A DNA stretch of 26,887 nucleotides from Actinomyces sp. HMSC035G02 (GCA_001838165.1 KV835902.1:1-26887), one strand, 5' to 3'; positions 1-7,996 are shown, counted from the first letter of the stretch. Made by a program: numbers and translations. Notes: a model not told the origin generated them from the letters alone.

Positions 1-28
1 TTGTGGGAGAGTAGGACACCGCCACAAC
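1..28 (+). rRNA. rrf: 5S rRNA, 3' end only
   Basis: The first bases, TTGTGGGAGAGTAGGACACC, match the very conserved 3' part of actinobacterial 5S rRNA (helix IV/V and the GGAC-ACCGCC closing strand). The 5' part lies outside the window, so the strand of the closing helix cannot be paired here and the 3' end is set approximately. A strong hairpin follows at once, as expected for the end of an rRNA operon. The boundary is uncertain by a few bases. Confidence 0.85.
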
Positions 29-42
29 ACACTTAAGACGGA

Positions 43-70
43 GGGCCTCATCCAAACGGATGAGGCCCTT
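43..70 (+). terminator. rRNA operon terminator
   Basis: A perfect 11-bp stem GGGCCTCATCC / GGATGAGGCCC with the 4-base loop AAAC lies 15 bp after the 5S rRNA tail. Only a short TT follows the stem, which is common for actinobacterial terminators. Confidence 0.85.
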
Positions 71-177
71 CGCGTATTATCTGCAAAGTCTGTTGCCCGT
101 GGCTTTTGCGCCCTCACCAGTGTGATCGCTACGCTGCGACACCATGGGACTTGTGTCCTAAACGATAGAGATTGTCC

Positions 178-206
178 TTGTGCCTACCTTTTCTGCGATC
201 TATAGT
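178..206 (+). promoter_or_regulatory. Candidate sigma70-type promoter of the FMN reductase gene
   Basis: TTGTGC (178-183) and TATAGT (201-206) are separated by exactly 17 bp, and the start codon lies 36 bp after the -10 box. The gene sits behind the rRNA terminator, so it needs its own promoter. Prediction by eye only. Confidence 0.55.
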
Positions 207-242
207 AGTTGATGTTTCAATAAGCTTTTGAAAGGAAACGTC

Positions 243-767
243 ATGGCTTCCGTTGCCGTTATTCTTGGCTCCGTTCGTCCCGGTCGCGCCGGCGAGCAGG
301 TTGTTCGCTGGATCGAGGACCAGGCTCGTCAGGTCGAGGGCGTGCAGACCGTGTTCGTTGATCTGCGTGACTACAACCTTCCTCTCTTCGCGGAGGAAAT
401 GCCTCCCTCGATGCAGGCTCCCGAGCTTCCCGAGGCCGTTCGTCTCCGCGCTAACATTGAGGCAAACGACGCCGTCCTATTCGTGACGCCTGAGTACAAC
501 CACTCCGTGCCTGGCGCGCTGAAGAACGCGATCGACTACCTGCCCCCGGCCACGCTGAAGGAGAAGGCTGTCGGTCTGGTCGGCTACTCCTGGTATGGCG
601 CGGTCAAGCCGCTCGAGCACCTGCGCGAGATCATGTCGACCTTCGGTGCTGACGTGCGTGAGCAGCAGGTTGGCATCAACCTCGGCTCTGACTTCCAGGA
701 TGGCGTTTTCACGCCCTCCGAGGAGCTCGGCGCTCAGATCCGTGAACTTCTCGCGTCGCTGGTGTGA
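243..767 (+). CDS. NADPH-dependent FMN reductase family protein
   Basis: A 174-residue flavodoxin-fold protein of the NADPH-dependent FMN reductase family (ArsH/ChrR/azoreductase-like), expected to act in the cytosol on quinones, azo compounds or other electron acceptors using FMN. The N-terminal GSVRPGR loop at residues 8-14 binds the FMN phosphate in this family. The TPEYNHSVPGALKNAIDYL stretch in mid-protein is the classic flavin-ring and dimer segment. Length fits the family (170-200). The ATG at 243 is chosen over the upstream TTG at 228 because AAAGGA (231-236) sits at the right distance and the family starts this way. It is single-gene, between its own promoter and a strong terminator. 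Many codons end in T (GTT, CGT), unlike most neighbours. The true electron acceptor cannot be told from sequence. Confidence 0.9.
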   Translation: MASVAVILGSVRPGRAGEQVVRWIEDQARQVEGVQTVFVDLRDYNLPLFAEEMPPSMQAPELPEAVRLRANIEANDAVLFVTPEYNHSVPGALKNAIDYLPPATLKEKAVGLVGYSWYGAVKPLEHLREIMSTFGADVREQQVGINLGSDFQDGVFTPSEELGAQIRELLASLV

Positions 768-884
768 GAATCGATTCTGAGCGGTTTCCCATGATCGTGG
801 CACCGGTGTGTGATGGCGCTCGGCGTGAGTCGTCATGTGACCGTTGTTGAGCGCTTGGGGGCTCTTCGAAGGGGCCGTTCATAG

Positions 885-926
885 TAAGGGTGTGGCCCGG
901 CAGAACATTGCCGGGCCACACCCTTA
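885..926. terminator. Strong bidirectional terminator
   Basis: An 18-bp stem, with arms at 885-902 and 909-926 and a 6-base loop GAACAT, lies between two convergent genes. The plus strand begins TAAGGGTGTGG and ends CCACACCCTTA, so each direction ends in a short run of T. It probably serves both the FMN reductase gene and pmt. The 768-884 stretch before it shows no gene. Confidence 0.85.
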
Positions 927-949
927 TCTGTTGGGGGCTTCGCGGATCG

Positions 950-2695
950 TCAGATCCAGCTCTGCAGCCACATGTGGGCGCGCCAGAAGTCGTAGTCGAT
1001 AACGTCCCCGCGCCACAGTGGCGTGAAGTAGAGGGCGCAGCCGAGGATTGTGGCCGTCACAAGCCCCGCAAACACCCATCCGGTGATCTGAGTCTGGCGA
1101 CTGGCGGGTGCTGCTTCGGGTGATCCGTCAATCGTCACCCACCCTGCGAGGAGTCCAATCATCCATGCGACCGCCAGGGCAACGTAAGGCGCAAATGCGA
1201 CGGTGTAGAAAACAAAGATCGTGCGATGCGCATATGCGAGCCACGGAACGTATAGGGCGATATAGCCGAGGGCAATGATGCCCACGCGCCAATTGCGGTA
1301 GTAGAACGTGGCGAGGATGACGAGTAAGAGCGCACCGATGCCTACCCACCACAGGAGGGGATTGCCGAGGGCGACGACGTCGCTCGCACACTTGCCCGAT
1401 GGGCAGCCCATGACGGCCTCGCCGTTGTTCCAGTAGAAGGAGGTTGCGCGTACCTGCGCGAGCCACGTGTACGGGCTGGACTGGTACTTGTGGGGCGTGT
1501 TCAGTCCGTTGTGGAAGGTCCACATCTCCTTGTGGTAGAGCCACAGGTCTGCCAGCTGTCCGGCGAATCCGGCAATTCCGGAACGGCCGTGTCCGTGAGC
1601 GGCGGGGTGCGTGAACCATCCGAACCAGGACGCCACGTACGTGAGAATCGCGGTCGGAACCATGAGGACGAACGCCCACCACACGTCCGCCAGGAGTGCG
1701 CCTCGGATCGGTGTCGGATGTCCGGCGCGCCAGCGGCACGTGACCTCGCGCAGTGCGACGAACAATCCAAGGAAGGCGAGCACGTAAATGCCGGACCACT
1801 TGACGGAGCAGGCGAGACCCGCGCAGATTCCAGCCGCGAAAAGCCACGGGCGGTTTCCCGCATTGGGGCCGATCGCAAAGGGGCGTCGATCACGCAGGGC
1901 GAGGTGGGTCCAGGCAGAGCGCCACCCCTGCCTCGGCTCGCCGAGTCCATCCCACACGGCCAGCTTGGCGATGAGTGCGGGCTGGGCCATGTGCTGATCC
2001 TTCACGACGCACAGGAATGCGGCCAGCGCAAACATGGCAAGAAATCCGTCGAGGATGGATGTACGGCTCATGACGATCGCCATGCCGTCCGTCGCCAGGA
2101 ACAGGCCTGCGAGGAGTGTGATGGCGGGGGATCGGAACAGGTTCTGAGCGAGTCGGCACAAAAGGAATACGGTGATGATGCCGCAGATGGCCGCCGCGAT
2201 GCGCCATCCCACGGGGTTGGCCTGGCCGAAGAACTTCATGCCCATCGCGATCAGCCACTTGCCCGTCGGCGGATGAACGGGATAGCCGCCCACCGCGGAC
2301 AAGCCGGAGGTGTCGCCGTTGGCGAACGCCGTGTCGACGTCTTTCGCCCACGTTCCCTCGTACCCGAGGGCGAGGAGTGACCAGGCGTCCTTCACGTAGT
2401 AGGTCTCGTCGAAGATGAGCGTGCGGACATTGCCCAGTCCGGGCAGTCGAATGAGCGCGGCGACGAGTGTCGCAATCGCTGTCGCTACCCATCCTGCTGC
2501 CGGCGTCGATAGCCGCTGTGCCCATCCGGCGACCGGGGGAGTGGACGAGGCCTCGGCGCTCTGCGCGGGGGCCTCGTTGGCGGTTGCCGGCTCCCGCTCA
2601 AGGGGAGCGCTGGTCTCGTCGTCGGCTGTCGGCGCGTGCTCGAGGAGGTCGCTGGCCCCGTCGATCGTGTCGTTGTGTGCGTTCGCAGTATCCAT
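950..2695 (-). CDS. pmt: Protein O-mannosyltransferase (PMT family, GT39)
   Basis: A multi-pass membrane enzyme of about 581 residues that transfers mannose from polyprenyl-phosphate-mannose to Ser/Thr of exported proteins, similar in type to mycobacterial Rv1002c. The first ~60 residues are an acidic, Ala/Thr-rich cytosolic tail, then a first membrane segment runs into LIFDETYYVKDAWS. The FDE pair at residues 95-97 is the catalytic acidic motif of the first extracytoplasmic loop, followed by GGYPVHPPTGKW, the conserved HPP-GK motif. Around ten hydrophobic segments and the C-terminal FTPLWRGD-type tail complete the family plan. The start is uncertain: an in-frame GTG at 2743 would add 16 residues, and neither start has a strong ribosome site. 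It is a single gene, divergent from the metal ABC operon. In mycobacteria pmt lies next to rsmI; here the metal operon separates them. Confidence 0.92.
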   Translation of the reverse strand: MDTANAHNDTIDGASDLLEHAPTADDETSAPLEREPATANEAPAQSAEASSTPPVAGWAQRLSTPAAGWVATAIATLVAALIRLPGLGNVRTLIFDETYYVKDAWSLLALGYEGTWAKDVDTAFANGDTSGLSAVGGYPVHPPTGKWLIAMGMKFFGQANPVGWRIAAAICGIITVFLLCRLAQNLFRSPAITLLAGLFLATDGMAIVMSRTSILDGFLAMFALAAFLCVVKDQHMAQPALIAKLAVWDGLGEPRQGWRSAWTHLALRDRRPFAIGPNAGNRPWLFAAGICAGLACSVKWSGIYVLAFLGLFVALREVTCRWRAGHPTPIRGALLADVWWAFVLMVPTAILTYVASWFGWFTHPAAHGHGRSGIAGFAGQLADLWLYHKEMWTFHNGLNTPHKYQSSPYTWLAQVRATSFYWNNGEAVMGCPSGKCASDVVALGNPLLWWVGIGALLLVILATFYYRNWRVGIIALGYIALYVPWLAYAHRTIFVFYTVAFAPYVALAVAWMIGLLAGWVTIDGSPEAAPASRQTQITGWVFAGLVTATILGCALYFTPLWRGDVIDYDFWRAHMWLQSWI

Positions 2696-2774
2696 CGCAT
2701 CCGAGTCTAGCGGCCCTCTCGCGCTGAAAGGAGCGCGGCGCACATCCGCTCTCGCACTGGGAGAGAATGTTCAG

Positions 2775-2800
2775 CTCAAGCCTCTTGAGAATTGTTCTCG
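2775..2800. promoter_or_regulatory. Overlapping palindromes, candidate metalloregulator (Zur-like) operator
   Basis: Two palindromes share bases. CTCAAG-CCT-CTTGAG (2775-2789) is a perfect 6-bp inverted repeat, and GAGAA-TTG-TTCTC (2787-2799) a perfect 5-bp one. The 16-mer TTGAGAATTGTTCTCG (2785-2800) matches the known actinobacterial Zur consensus of the TTGAAAATNATTTTCA type at 11 of 16 positions, and two mismatches are compensating (A to G and T to C), keeping the symmetry. It covers the putative -35 box of the metal ABC operon. A related GAGAATGTTC lies at 2763-2772. The regulator identity is inferred. Confidence 0.5.
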
Positions 2801-2814
2801 CCTGTGCCTATAAT
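2785..2814 (+). promoter_or_regulatory. Promoter of the metal ABC operon
   Basis: TTGAGA (2785-2790) and a perfect TATAAT (2809-2814) are 18 bp apart, 33 bp before the ATG at 2847. A consensus -10 box is rare in such GC-rich DNA. The -35 box lies inside the palindrome at 2787-2799, so a bound repressor would block it. An imperfect inverted repeat AATTTCG-TGTACC-CGAAAATT lies just downstream, over the expected transcription start. Confidence 0.65.
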
Positions 2815-2846
2815 TTCGTGTACCCGAAAATTGCACAGGAGCAATA

Positions 2847-3989
2847 ATGTTTTCCTCGACGACGCGCGGCGTAGCAGCCGCCGCTGGGCTGGCCCTGGCG
2901 ACCGCCTCGCTGGCTGCCTGCTCGCCCTCCTCCTCGGACCACGGCCTCGCGGTCGTTGCCACGACCACGCAGATCTGCGACTATGTCACCCAGATCGCGG
3001 CTCGTTCTGCCGACATTTCCCTTGACAAGACCGACGCTGCCGGAAAGAGCAGTCACGTCGGCGCGCAGAACGACGGCGCCGCTCTCACCATGAGCCTGAC
3101 CTGCCTGCTCGCCCCCAACGCATCCGCGCACGAGCATGAGATGACACCCGCGCAGACCTCGGCACTCGCGCAGGCCGACGTCATGGCGGTCTCCGGCGTG
3201 GACCTCGAGCACTTCCTCGACGACGCGGTCGTCTCCTCCGGCTTCAAGGGACGCATGGTTGTCACCTCAGGCGTACTGACAGCCGCCGACATCGACAACC
3301 CGGGTACCCCGGACCCCGAGGGCGCCTACACGATCGATCGCGGAAGTGAGCGCGTGGACGTCGCCCCGTGGCCGTTCCCGCCGGAGGAAGCGGGGGAGGA
3401 GCCCGAATTCCGCTTCGATCCCCACGTGTGGACCTCGCCGAAGGGCGCCCGCGTCCAGGTCGCCAACCTCGGTGCTGGCCTCGCGGCCGCGGCACCCGAC
3501 GCTGCCTCGTCGATCAACGCGGCCACGGCCTCGTACCTGGAGGACATCGACGCCCTCGATCAGTGGACCGCCGAGGCCATCAAGACCGTGCCCGAGGGGC
3601 AGCGCGTGCTCTTCACCTCTCACGACGCCTTCGGCTACTTCTCGAGGGACTACGGCATCCGCTTCATTGGCGCGGCCCTGTCCGACTTCAACGAGCAGCA
3701 GGACGCCACCGCCGACCACATCGCCAAGGCCGTCGCGGCCGTCAAGGAATCCGGCGCGGTCGCGCTTTTCGCTGAAAACTCCAACAACTCCAAGTCCATC
3801 GAGGCGATTGCTCGCGAGGCCGGCGTGACCCCCATCGTGGGCGAGGATGCCATGTACGGCGACTCGCTGGGCCCCGACGGATCCGAGGGAGCCACCTACG
3901 TCGGCTCGATCATCCACAACGTGCGCGCCGTGACGCAGGCGTGGGGCGGCACCGTCCCGGACCTGCCCGAGCGCCTGAAGGATCAGTGA
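2847..3989 (+). CDS. Metal (Zn/Mn) ABC transporter substrate-binding lipoprotein
   Basis: A 380-residue cluster-9 (ZnuA/PsaA-like) binding protein that captures zinc or manganese outside the membrane and hands it to the two permeases encoded downstream. A lipoprotein signal peptide ends in LAAC with the lipid-carrying Cys25. Candidate metal ligands in the usual order are His95 or His97 (in AHEHEMTP), His193 (DPHVW), His259 (FTSHDAF) and Asp339 (YGDSLG). The start has a good AGGAG site 5 bp upstream. Two features are unusual: the loop before DPHVW is acidic (PPEEAGEEPEF) with no His-rich stretch, and two extra cysteines, Cys44 and Cys86, flank a Ser/Gly-rich insertion and could form a disulfide. 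Overlaps the ATPase start by one base. Zinc is favoured by the Zur-like operator, but manganese cannot be excluded. Confidence 0.9.
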   Translation: MFSSTTRGVAAAAGLALATASLAACSPSSSDHGLAVVATTTQICDYVTQIAARSADISLDKTDAAGKSSHVGAQNDGAALTMSLTCLLAPNASAHEHEMTPAQTSALAQADVMAVSGVDLEHFLDDAVVSSGFKGRMVVTSGVLTAADIDNPGTPDPEGAYTIDRGSERVDVAPWPFPPEEAGEEPEFRFDPHVWTSPKGARVQVANLGAGLAAAAPDAASSINAATASYLEDIDALDQWTAEAIKTVPEGQRVLFTSHDAFGYFSRDYGIRFIGAALSDFNEQQDATADHIAKAVAAVKESGAVALFAENSNNSKSIEAIAREAGVTPIVGEDAMYGDSLGPDGSEGATYVGSIIHNVRAVTQAWGGTVPDLPERLKDQ

Positions 3990-4705
3990 TGGGCAGACTC
4001 GTCTCCTTTCACGACGCGGCGCTGGGGTATGGGAATACCCCGGCGCTGACCGGCCTGACCCTCGACGTGTTCGGGGGCCAGGCCCTCGCCCTTGTCGGCC
4101 CCAACGGCGGCGGCAAGACGACTCTCATGCGAGGTATCGTCGGCGGCTGCCAGGTCCTGTCCGGGACCGTCGAGGTGGAAGCAACGCGCATTGGCCTCGT
4201 GCCGCAAAGCGCCGACCTGGACCTTACCTTCCCCGTGAGCGCCACCGAGGTCGTCACCATGGGCCTCATCGCCGAGGCCGGGTGGGGTAGGCGCATCAAC
4301 GCCGACATGCGAGAGCGGGTGAGCGCCGCCCTCGAGCGCGTCAACCTGAGCGACCGGGCCTCCCACCGCTTCGGGACGCTCAGCGGCGGGCAGCGCCAGC
4401 GTGTCCTCGTCGCACGCGCCCTCGTTGCACGTCCCGAGCTGGTCATGATGGACGAACCCTTCAACGGCCTGGACGCACCCAGCCGCGACATCATCACGGG
4501 CCTCATCGCCGACCTGACCGCGGACGGTGTCGGCGTCATCGTGTCCACGCACGACCTGTCGCTTGCGCGCGACGTGTGCTCCCAGGCGTGCGTGCTCGCC
4601 TCCCGCCTCGTCGCCCTCGGTCCTGTCGATGAGGCCCTCGCGCCCGAGGTCTTGGCGCGCGCCTACGGATCGAGCGCCGACGAGGCGATTGCGGCCCTGT
4701 CATGA
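3989..4705 (+). CDS. Metal ABC transporter ATP-binding protein
   Basis: A 238-residue ABC ATPase that powers uptake by the two permeases. Walker A is GPNGGGKTT with Lys43, the signature is LSGGQRQRVLVARAL near residue 131, Walker B ends in MMDEP with Asp155 and catalytic Glu156, the D-loop is FNGLD, and the switch His is in STHDLSL. The length fits the ZnuC/MntB type. The ATG at 3989 overlaps the stop of the binding-protein gene (TGATG), which argues for coupled translation. An in-frame upstream start at 3941 would lie within the previous gene and is not needed. Confidence 0.93.
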   Translation: MGRLVSFHDAALGYGNTPALTGLTLDVFGGQALALVGPNGGGKTTLMRGIVGGCQVLSGTVEVEATRIGLVPQSADLDLTFPVSATEVVTMGLIAEAGWGRRINADMRERVSAALERVNLSDRASHRFGTLSGGQRQRVLVARALVARPELVMMDEPFNGLDAPSRDIITGLIADLTADGVGVIVSTHDLSLARDVCSQACVLASRLVALGPVDEALAPEVLARAYGSSADEAIAALS

Positions 4706-5583
4706 TCGCCCCCTACCTGCTGCGCCCCCTCATCGTTCTCGGTGTGCTCGCGCTCGCAGTGGGACCGGCCTCTACGCTGGTCAATCTGCGCCGCGCCGAG
4801 TTCAGCGCGGAGACGATGGTCCACGGCGTCTTTCCCGGCATTGTCGTCGGCATGGCGGTTGGCGGGCGCGAAGCGATCATCCCGGGCGGCGCAGTGTGCG
4901 CGGCCCTCATCGCGGCGGCACTGACGGCGGCCTCGCGCAAACAGCGCCACTCCGAGGCGACGACCGCGGTCCTGCTCACCGCCTTCTTCTCCCTCGGCAT
5001 CGTGATCTCCTTGCGCATCGGCGACATGTCCGGGCAGCTCGAATCCCTCATGTTCGGCCGTCTCCTGGATATCACGCCGTCGCGCATGGCAACGAGCGCC
5101 CTCGTCCTCGTAGTCGCGGCCGTGATGCTTGCGCTCACCTGGCGCGCGCAGGTTGCCGTCGCTTTCGATCGCGAGGCCGCGCGGGTGAGCGGCGTCCCCG
5201 TCACGTGGATCGACATCGCCTTCAACGCGGCCCTCGGCGCGATCGTGGTCGCGGCGTCGACGGCCGTCGGGGTCCTCCTCGTCGTCGGTTACCTCGTCGT
5301 TCCCGGTGCCTTCGGCCGTCTCTTGGCCGCCGGGCCTCGCTCGATGGTGCTCCTGGCCGGCGCCTGCGCGCTCGTCGGAGGATGGGCGGGCTTCGGCGTC
5401 TCCCTCCTGCGTGCGCCGCGACCGCTTTCCCCGCAGGCGTGCGTCGCCATGGGGGTCCTCGTCTGCTTCGCGGCTGCCTGCGCCGTCCGCGAGATCCGCG
5501 CCCGCCGTGCGCGCGCGGTCACCACCGGGCGTGAAACGTCGCGTGAAACGACCGCGAGTGCCGGGGGAGGGGATGCCTCGTGA
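4702..5583 (+). CDS. Metal ABC transporter permease (ABC-3 family), first subunit
   Basis: A 293-residue inner-membrane subunit of the ABC-3 (ZnuB/MntC) family with about eight hydrophobic segments. It begins right at the ATPase stop with an ATGA overlap of 4 bases. Typical family stretches are VNLRRAEFSAETMVHGVFPGIVVG near the N-terminus and FDREAARVSGVPVTWIDIAFN in the cytosolic loop that contacts the ATPase. The last ~30 residues are hydrophilic and rich in Arg/Thr (ETSRETTASAGGG). It probably pairs with the second permease as a heterodimer. Confidence 0.92.
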   Translation: MIAPYLLRPLIVLGVLALAVGPASTLVNLRRAEFSAETMVHGVFPGIVVGMAVGGREAIIPGGAVCAALIAAALTAASRKQRHSEATTAVLLTAFFSLGIVISLRIGDMSGQLESLMFGRLLDITPSRMATSALVLVVAAVMLALTWRAQVAVAFDREAARVSGVPVTWIDIAFNAALGAIVVAASTAVGVLLVVGYLVVPGAFGRLLAAGPRSMVLLAGACALVGGWAGFGVSLLRAPRPLSPQACVAMGVLVCFAAACAVREIRARRARAVTTGRETSRETTASAGGGDAS

Positions 5584-6437
5584 TCGCCAGCCTCCTGCTG
5601 TACCCGGCGCTGCACGTGACGATCATCGGGGCCCTGGGTGGCCTCGTCGGCGCCTTCGCCTACTTGGACCGACGCATCTTCTTCGCCGAATCCGTCACGC
5701 ACGGGACATTCCCGGGCGCGGTCCTCGGCGTCGTCATCGCCGCCGCTCTCGGCCTCGGGCACTCCGGAATGTCTGCCGCGCTCTACGTCGGTGCGTTCCT
5801 CGGCACCATCCCGCTCGTCGCCCTCATGCGCTGGCTCGCCACGATCCCCGGCATCTCCAGCCAAGGAGCAGCCGGAATCGTGCTGACTGCGGGTTTTGCT
5901 TCCGGTTACTTCCTGGCGACCTGGTTCAAGCCCCTGCCCCTCGCGGTCAACTCCTTCCTGACAGGCTCCGTCATGACGGTCTCGCCCTCCGACGTCGCCT
6001 GGGCGGGTGGTGTCTTCGCGGTCGCGCTGCTGGTCGTGATGCTGGGCGGGCGCCAGCTGATCGCCCACTGCTTCGACCCCGTCAACCCAGCCGCAGCCTC
6101 GCGGGCGGGGCGTCACGAACTCGTCATCCTCGGCCTCATCCTCGCGTCGGTGACCGTGGCGATACCCGCGGTCGGCACGATCCTGTCGATCGCCCTCATT
6201 GCCGCGCCGGCCGCTGCCCTCGCGCCCCTCGTGCGCAGCTCGCGTGCCTTCCTCATCGGCTGCCCGCTGCTGGGCGCGCTCCTGGGGATCTCCGGACTCG
6301 CCATTGCCGTACCCGCGCGCCTCAGCGCAGGCGGAACCATCGCGCTCCTGTGCGCCGCGTGTGTCCTGGCCTCGCGCATCCCCCAATGGTGGGCGGGTGA
6401 AAGGCGGACGCGCCGTGCGCACGCAGGGAACCAGTGA
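5580..6437 (+). CDS. Metal ABC transporter permease (ABC-3 family), second subunit
   Basis: A 285-residue ABC-3 family membrane protein with eight or so hydrophobic segments. The GTG start overlaps the stop of the first permease (GTGA, 4 bases). It has the family stretch YLDRRIFFAESVTHGTFPGAVLG, parallel to RRAEFSAETMVHGVFPGIVVG in the first permease, so the two are clear paralogues that probably form a heterodimer. A short basic tail (ERRTRRAHAGNQ) ends the chain. The next gene, rsmI, begins only 12 bp later and is likely co-transcribed. Confidence 0.92.
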   Translation: MIASLLLYPALHVTIIGALGGLVGAFAYLDRRIFFAESVTHGTFPGAVLGVVIAAALGLGHSGMSAALYVGAFLGTIPLVALMRWLATIPGISSQGAAGIVLTAGFASGYFLATWFKPLPLAVNSFLTGSVMTVSPSDVAWAGGVFAVALLVVMLGGRQLIAHCFDPVNPAAASRAGRHELVILGLILASVTVAIPAVGTILSIALIAAPAAALAPLVRSSRAFLIGCPLLGALLGISGLAIAVPARLSAGGTIALLCAACVLASRIPQWWAGERRTRRAHAGNQ

Positions 6438-6449
6438 GACGATACGGGC

Positions 6450-7355
6450 ATGGAAGCAGCGACCGACACGACCAACGCCCCCGAGGCTGCCTCGACGTCC
6501 AAGGATGCTCGCGTGCAGGAACCATACCGCCAGGAGGCGGGGACCATCCTGCTGGCAGCCACCCCGATCGGGGACGTGCGTGACGCCTCGCCCCGCGTCG
6601 TCGCCGCGCTTGAAGGGGCGGACATCGTCGCCGCCGAAGACACGCGCCGCGCGCTCGCCCTGGCCTCGCGCCTGGGCATCAAGCTGGGTGGCCGCCTTGT
6701 CGCCCTGCACGACCACAACGAGGCCGAGAAGGCCGCGGGCGTCGTCGAGGCCGCCAGGGGAGGGGCGCGCGTCGTCTTCGTGTCCGACGCGGGTATGCCC
6801 ACGGTCTCCGACCCCGGTTTCCGGCTGGCGCGCGCCGCCATCGACGCGGGCGTTCCCCTGTCTGTCCTGCCCGGGCCCTCCGCGCCGCTCGTGGCGCTCG
6901 CCCTGTCTGGCCTGCCCTCGGACCGCTTCGCCTTCGAGGGGTTCCTGCCGCGCAAGGACGGGGAGGCCACGCGCTACCTGGAAGGCCTGGCCACCGACCC
7001 GCACACGCTCATCTTCTTCGAGTCGCCCCGGCGCGCGGCCGCCACGCTGACGCGCATGGCCGAGGTGTTTGGTGCCGACCGCGCCGCCGCGCTGTGCCGC
7101 GAGCTCACGAAAGACTACGAGGAGGTGCGCCGCGGCACGCTCGGGCAGCTCGCGGAGGGTGCCGACGACGTCCTCGGCGAGGTGACGATCGTCGTCGCCG
7201 GATACGCGCGAAGCGCACGCGCCGAAGATCACGTCGGTGCTGTCCTCGCGCTCGCGGCGGAAGGCATGCGCCTCAAGGACGCCGCAGCCGAAGTGGCCGC
7301 GGCGACGGGCGCGCGCAAGAACGACCTCTACAAGGCCGCCCTCGCCGCGCGATAA
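6450..7355 (+). CDS. rsmI: 16S rRNA (cytidine-1402-2'-O)-methyltransferase RsmI
   Basis: A 301-residue SAM-dependent enzyme that 2'-O-methylates C1402 of 16S rRNA in the decoding centre. Family motifs in order: LLAATPIGDVRDASPR near residue 31, AAEDTRRALALASRLGI, FVSDAGMPTVSDPGFRLAR, VLPGPSAPLVALALSGLPSDR, FEGFLPRK and FFESPRRAAATL. The first ~30 residues are a poorly conserved Ala/Thr-rich extension. A weak ribosome site precedes the ATG, so translation may be coupled to the permease 12 bp upstream. The C-terminal RsmI helix-turn-helix part (LKDAAAEVAAATGARKNDLYKAAL) is present. It ends 18 bp from the stop of convergent pncA. Confidence 0.95.
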   Translation: MEAATDTTNAPEAASTSKDARVQEPYRQEAGTILLAATPIGDVRDASPRVVAALEGADIVAAEDTRRALALASRLGIKLGGRLVALHDHNEAEKAAGVVEAARGGARVVFVSDAGMPTVSDPGFRLARAAIDAGVPLSVLPGPSAPLVALALSGLPSDRFAFEGFLPRKDGEATRYLEGLATDPHTLIFFESPRRAAATLTRMAEVFGADRAAALCRELTKDYEEVRRGTLGQLAEGADDVLGEVTIVVAGYARSARAEDHVGAVLALAAEGMRLKDAAAEVAAATGARKNDLYKAALAAR

Positions 7356-7359
7356 AAAC

Positions 7360-7375
7360 GAGGCCGGGGAGCCTC
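7360..7375. terminator. Weak hairpin between rsmI and pncA
   Basis: GAGGC-CGGGGA-GCCTC forms a 5-bp stem right after rsmI and touches the stop codon of pncA. It could act in both directions, but the stem is short and no T-run follows. Confidence 0.35.
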
Positions 7376-7931
7376 AGACGATCTCGACGTGCTCCGATGT
7401 CATCCACTGACGGGCCGACGCGCCCAGTTCCTCGGTCACGGGCGCGGTCAGCTCGCGCAGGACACGCGTCTTGAAGTCCGCGCGAGCGGCGTCGACCGCC
7501 GTGCACGCGACGCAGTGCGACTCGGCCAGGCCCACGACGTCCACATCCGTGATGCCGGCAGCGCGCAGCGCCTCCTCCAGCGTCTTCCCGTCCTCGGTGG
7601 TTCCTTCGAAGCCCGAGTAGGCGGCCTCGTACTGGCCCTTCTTAATCGTCACGTCCGCGTTCACGTGGGCGAGCGCCGGGTGCAGCTCGGCCTCGGCCGT
7701 GCCCGCGACGCCGTGCGGGGGCCAGGTGTCCACGAAATCCGGCGTCTCGGAGAAGTGAGCGCCCGGATCGATGTGCCAATCCTGCGTGGTGACGATCAGC
7801 TGGTACTCGTCGCGATGCGCGTCCACGTAGGCGGCCACGGCCTCGGCGACGGCGTTACCGCCCGTCACCGGGAGAGCACCACCTTCGCAGAACGTGGGCT
7901 GAACGTCGACGATAATGAGTGCGCGGGGCAT
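7374..7931 (-). CDS. pncA: Nicotinamidase / isochorismatase-fold amidohydrolase
   Basis: A 185-residue cysteine hydrolase that would turn nicotinamide into nicotinate for NAD salvage. The catalytic triad is visible: Asp9 (IIVDVQPTF), Lys97 or Lys98 (VTIKKGQYEAAYSGFEG) and Cys140 (GLAESHCVACTAVDAA). The metal-binding segment TQDWHIDPGAHF supplies Asp and two His ligands. All point to PncA rather than a generic isochorismatase. The start at 7931 has an excellent GGAGG site; a longer frame to 7982 has no such support. Divergent from metG with 131 bp between them. Confidence 0.92.
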   Translation of the reverse strand: MPRALIIVDVQPTFCEGGALPVTGGNAVAEAVAAYVDAHRDEYQLIVTTQDWHIDPGAHFSETPDFVDTWPPHGVAGTAEAELHPALAHVNADVTIKKGQYEAAYSGFEGTTEDGKTLEEALRAAGITDVDVVGLAESHCVACTAVDAARADFKTRVLRELTAPVTEELGASARQWMTSEHVEIV

Positions 7932-7940
7932 GAAACCTCC

Positions 7941-7996
7941 CTGATAAATCAGTAATTTCCCCAAGCGTATCACCCGGGTCACACTCGCCCAAGGGC
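7941..7996 (-). promoter_or_regulatory. Candidate pncA promoter with nearby inverted repeat
   Basis: On the minus strand TTGGGC and TACGCT are 17 bp apart and point towards pncA. Between this promoter and the ribosome site lies CTGAT-AA-ATCAG (7941-7952), a 5-bp-arm inverted repeat that could be an operator. No regulator is assigned. Confidence 0.4.

Noticed and set aside
243..767. Recently transferred gene, because of more T-ending codons in the FMN reductase gene
   Set aside because: The difference is mild, judged by eye only, and may reflect expression level; no mobile element flanks it.
5289..7232. A 647-codon open frame on the minus strand across the second permease and rsmI
   Set aside because: It is a low-complexity Arg/Gly/Asp-rich shadow of genes with clear family motifs on the plus strand; long antisense frames are common at this GC content.
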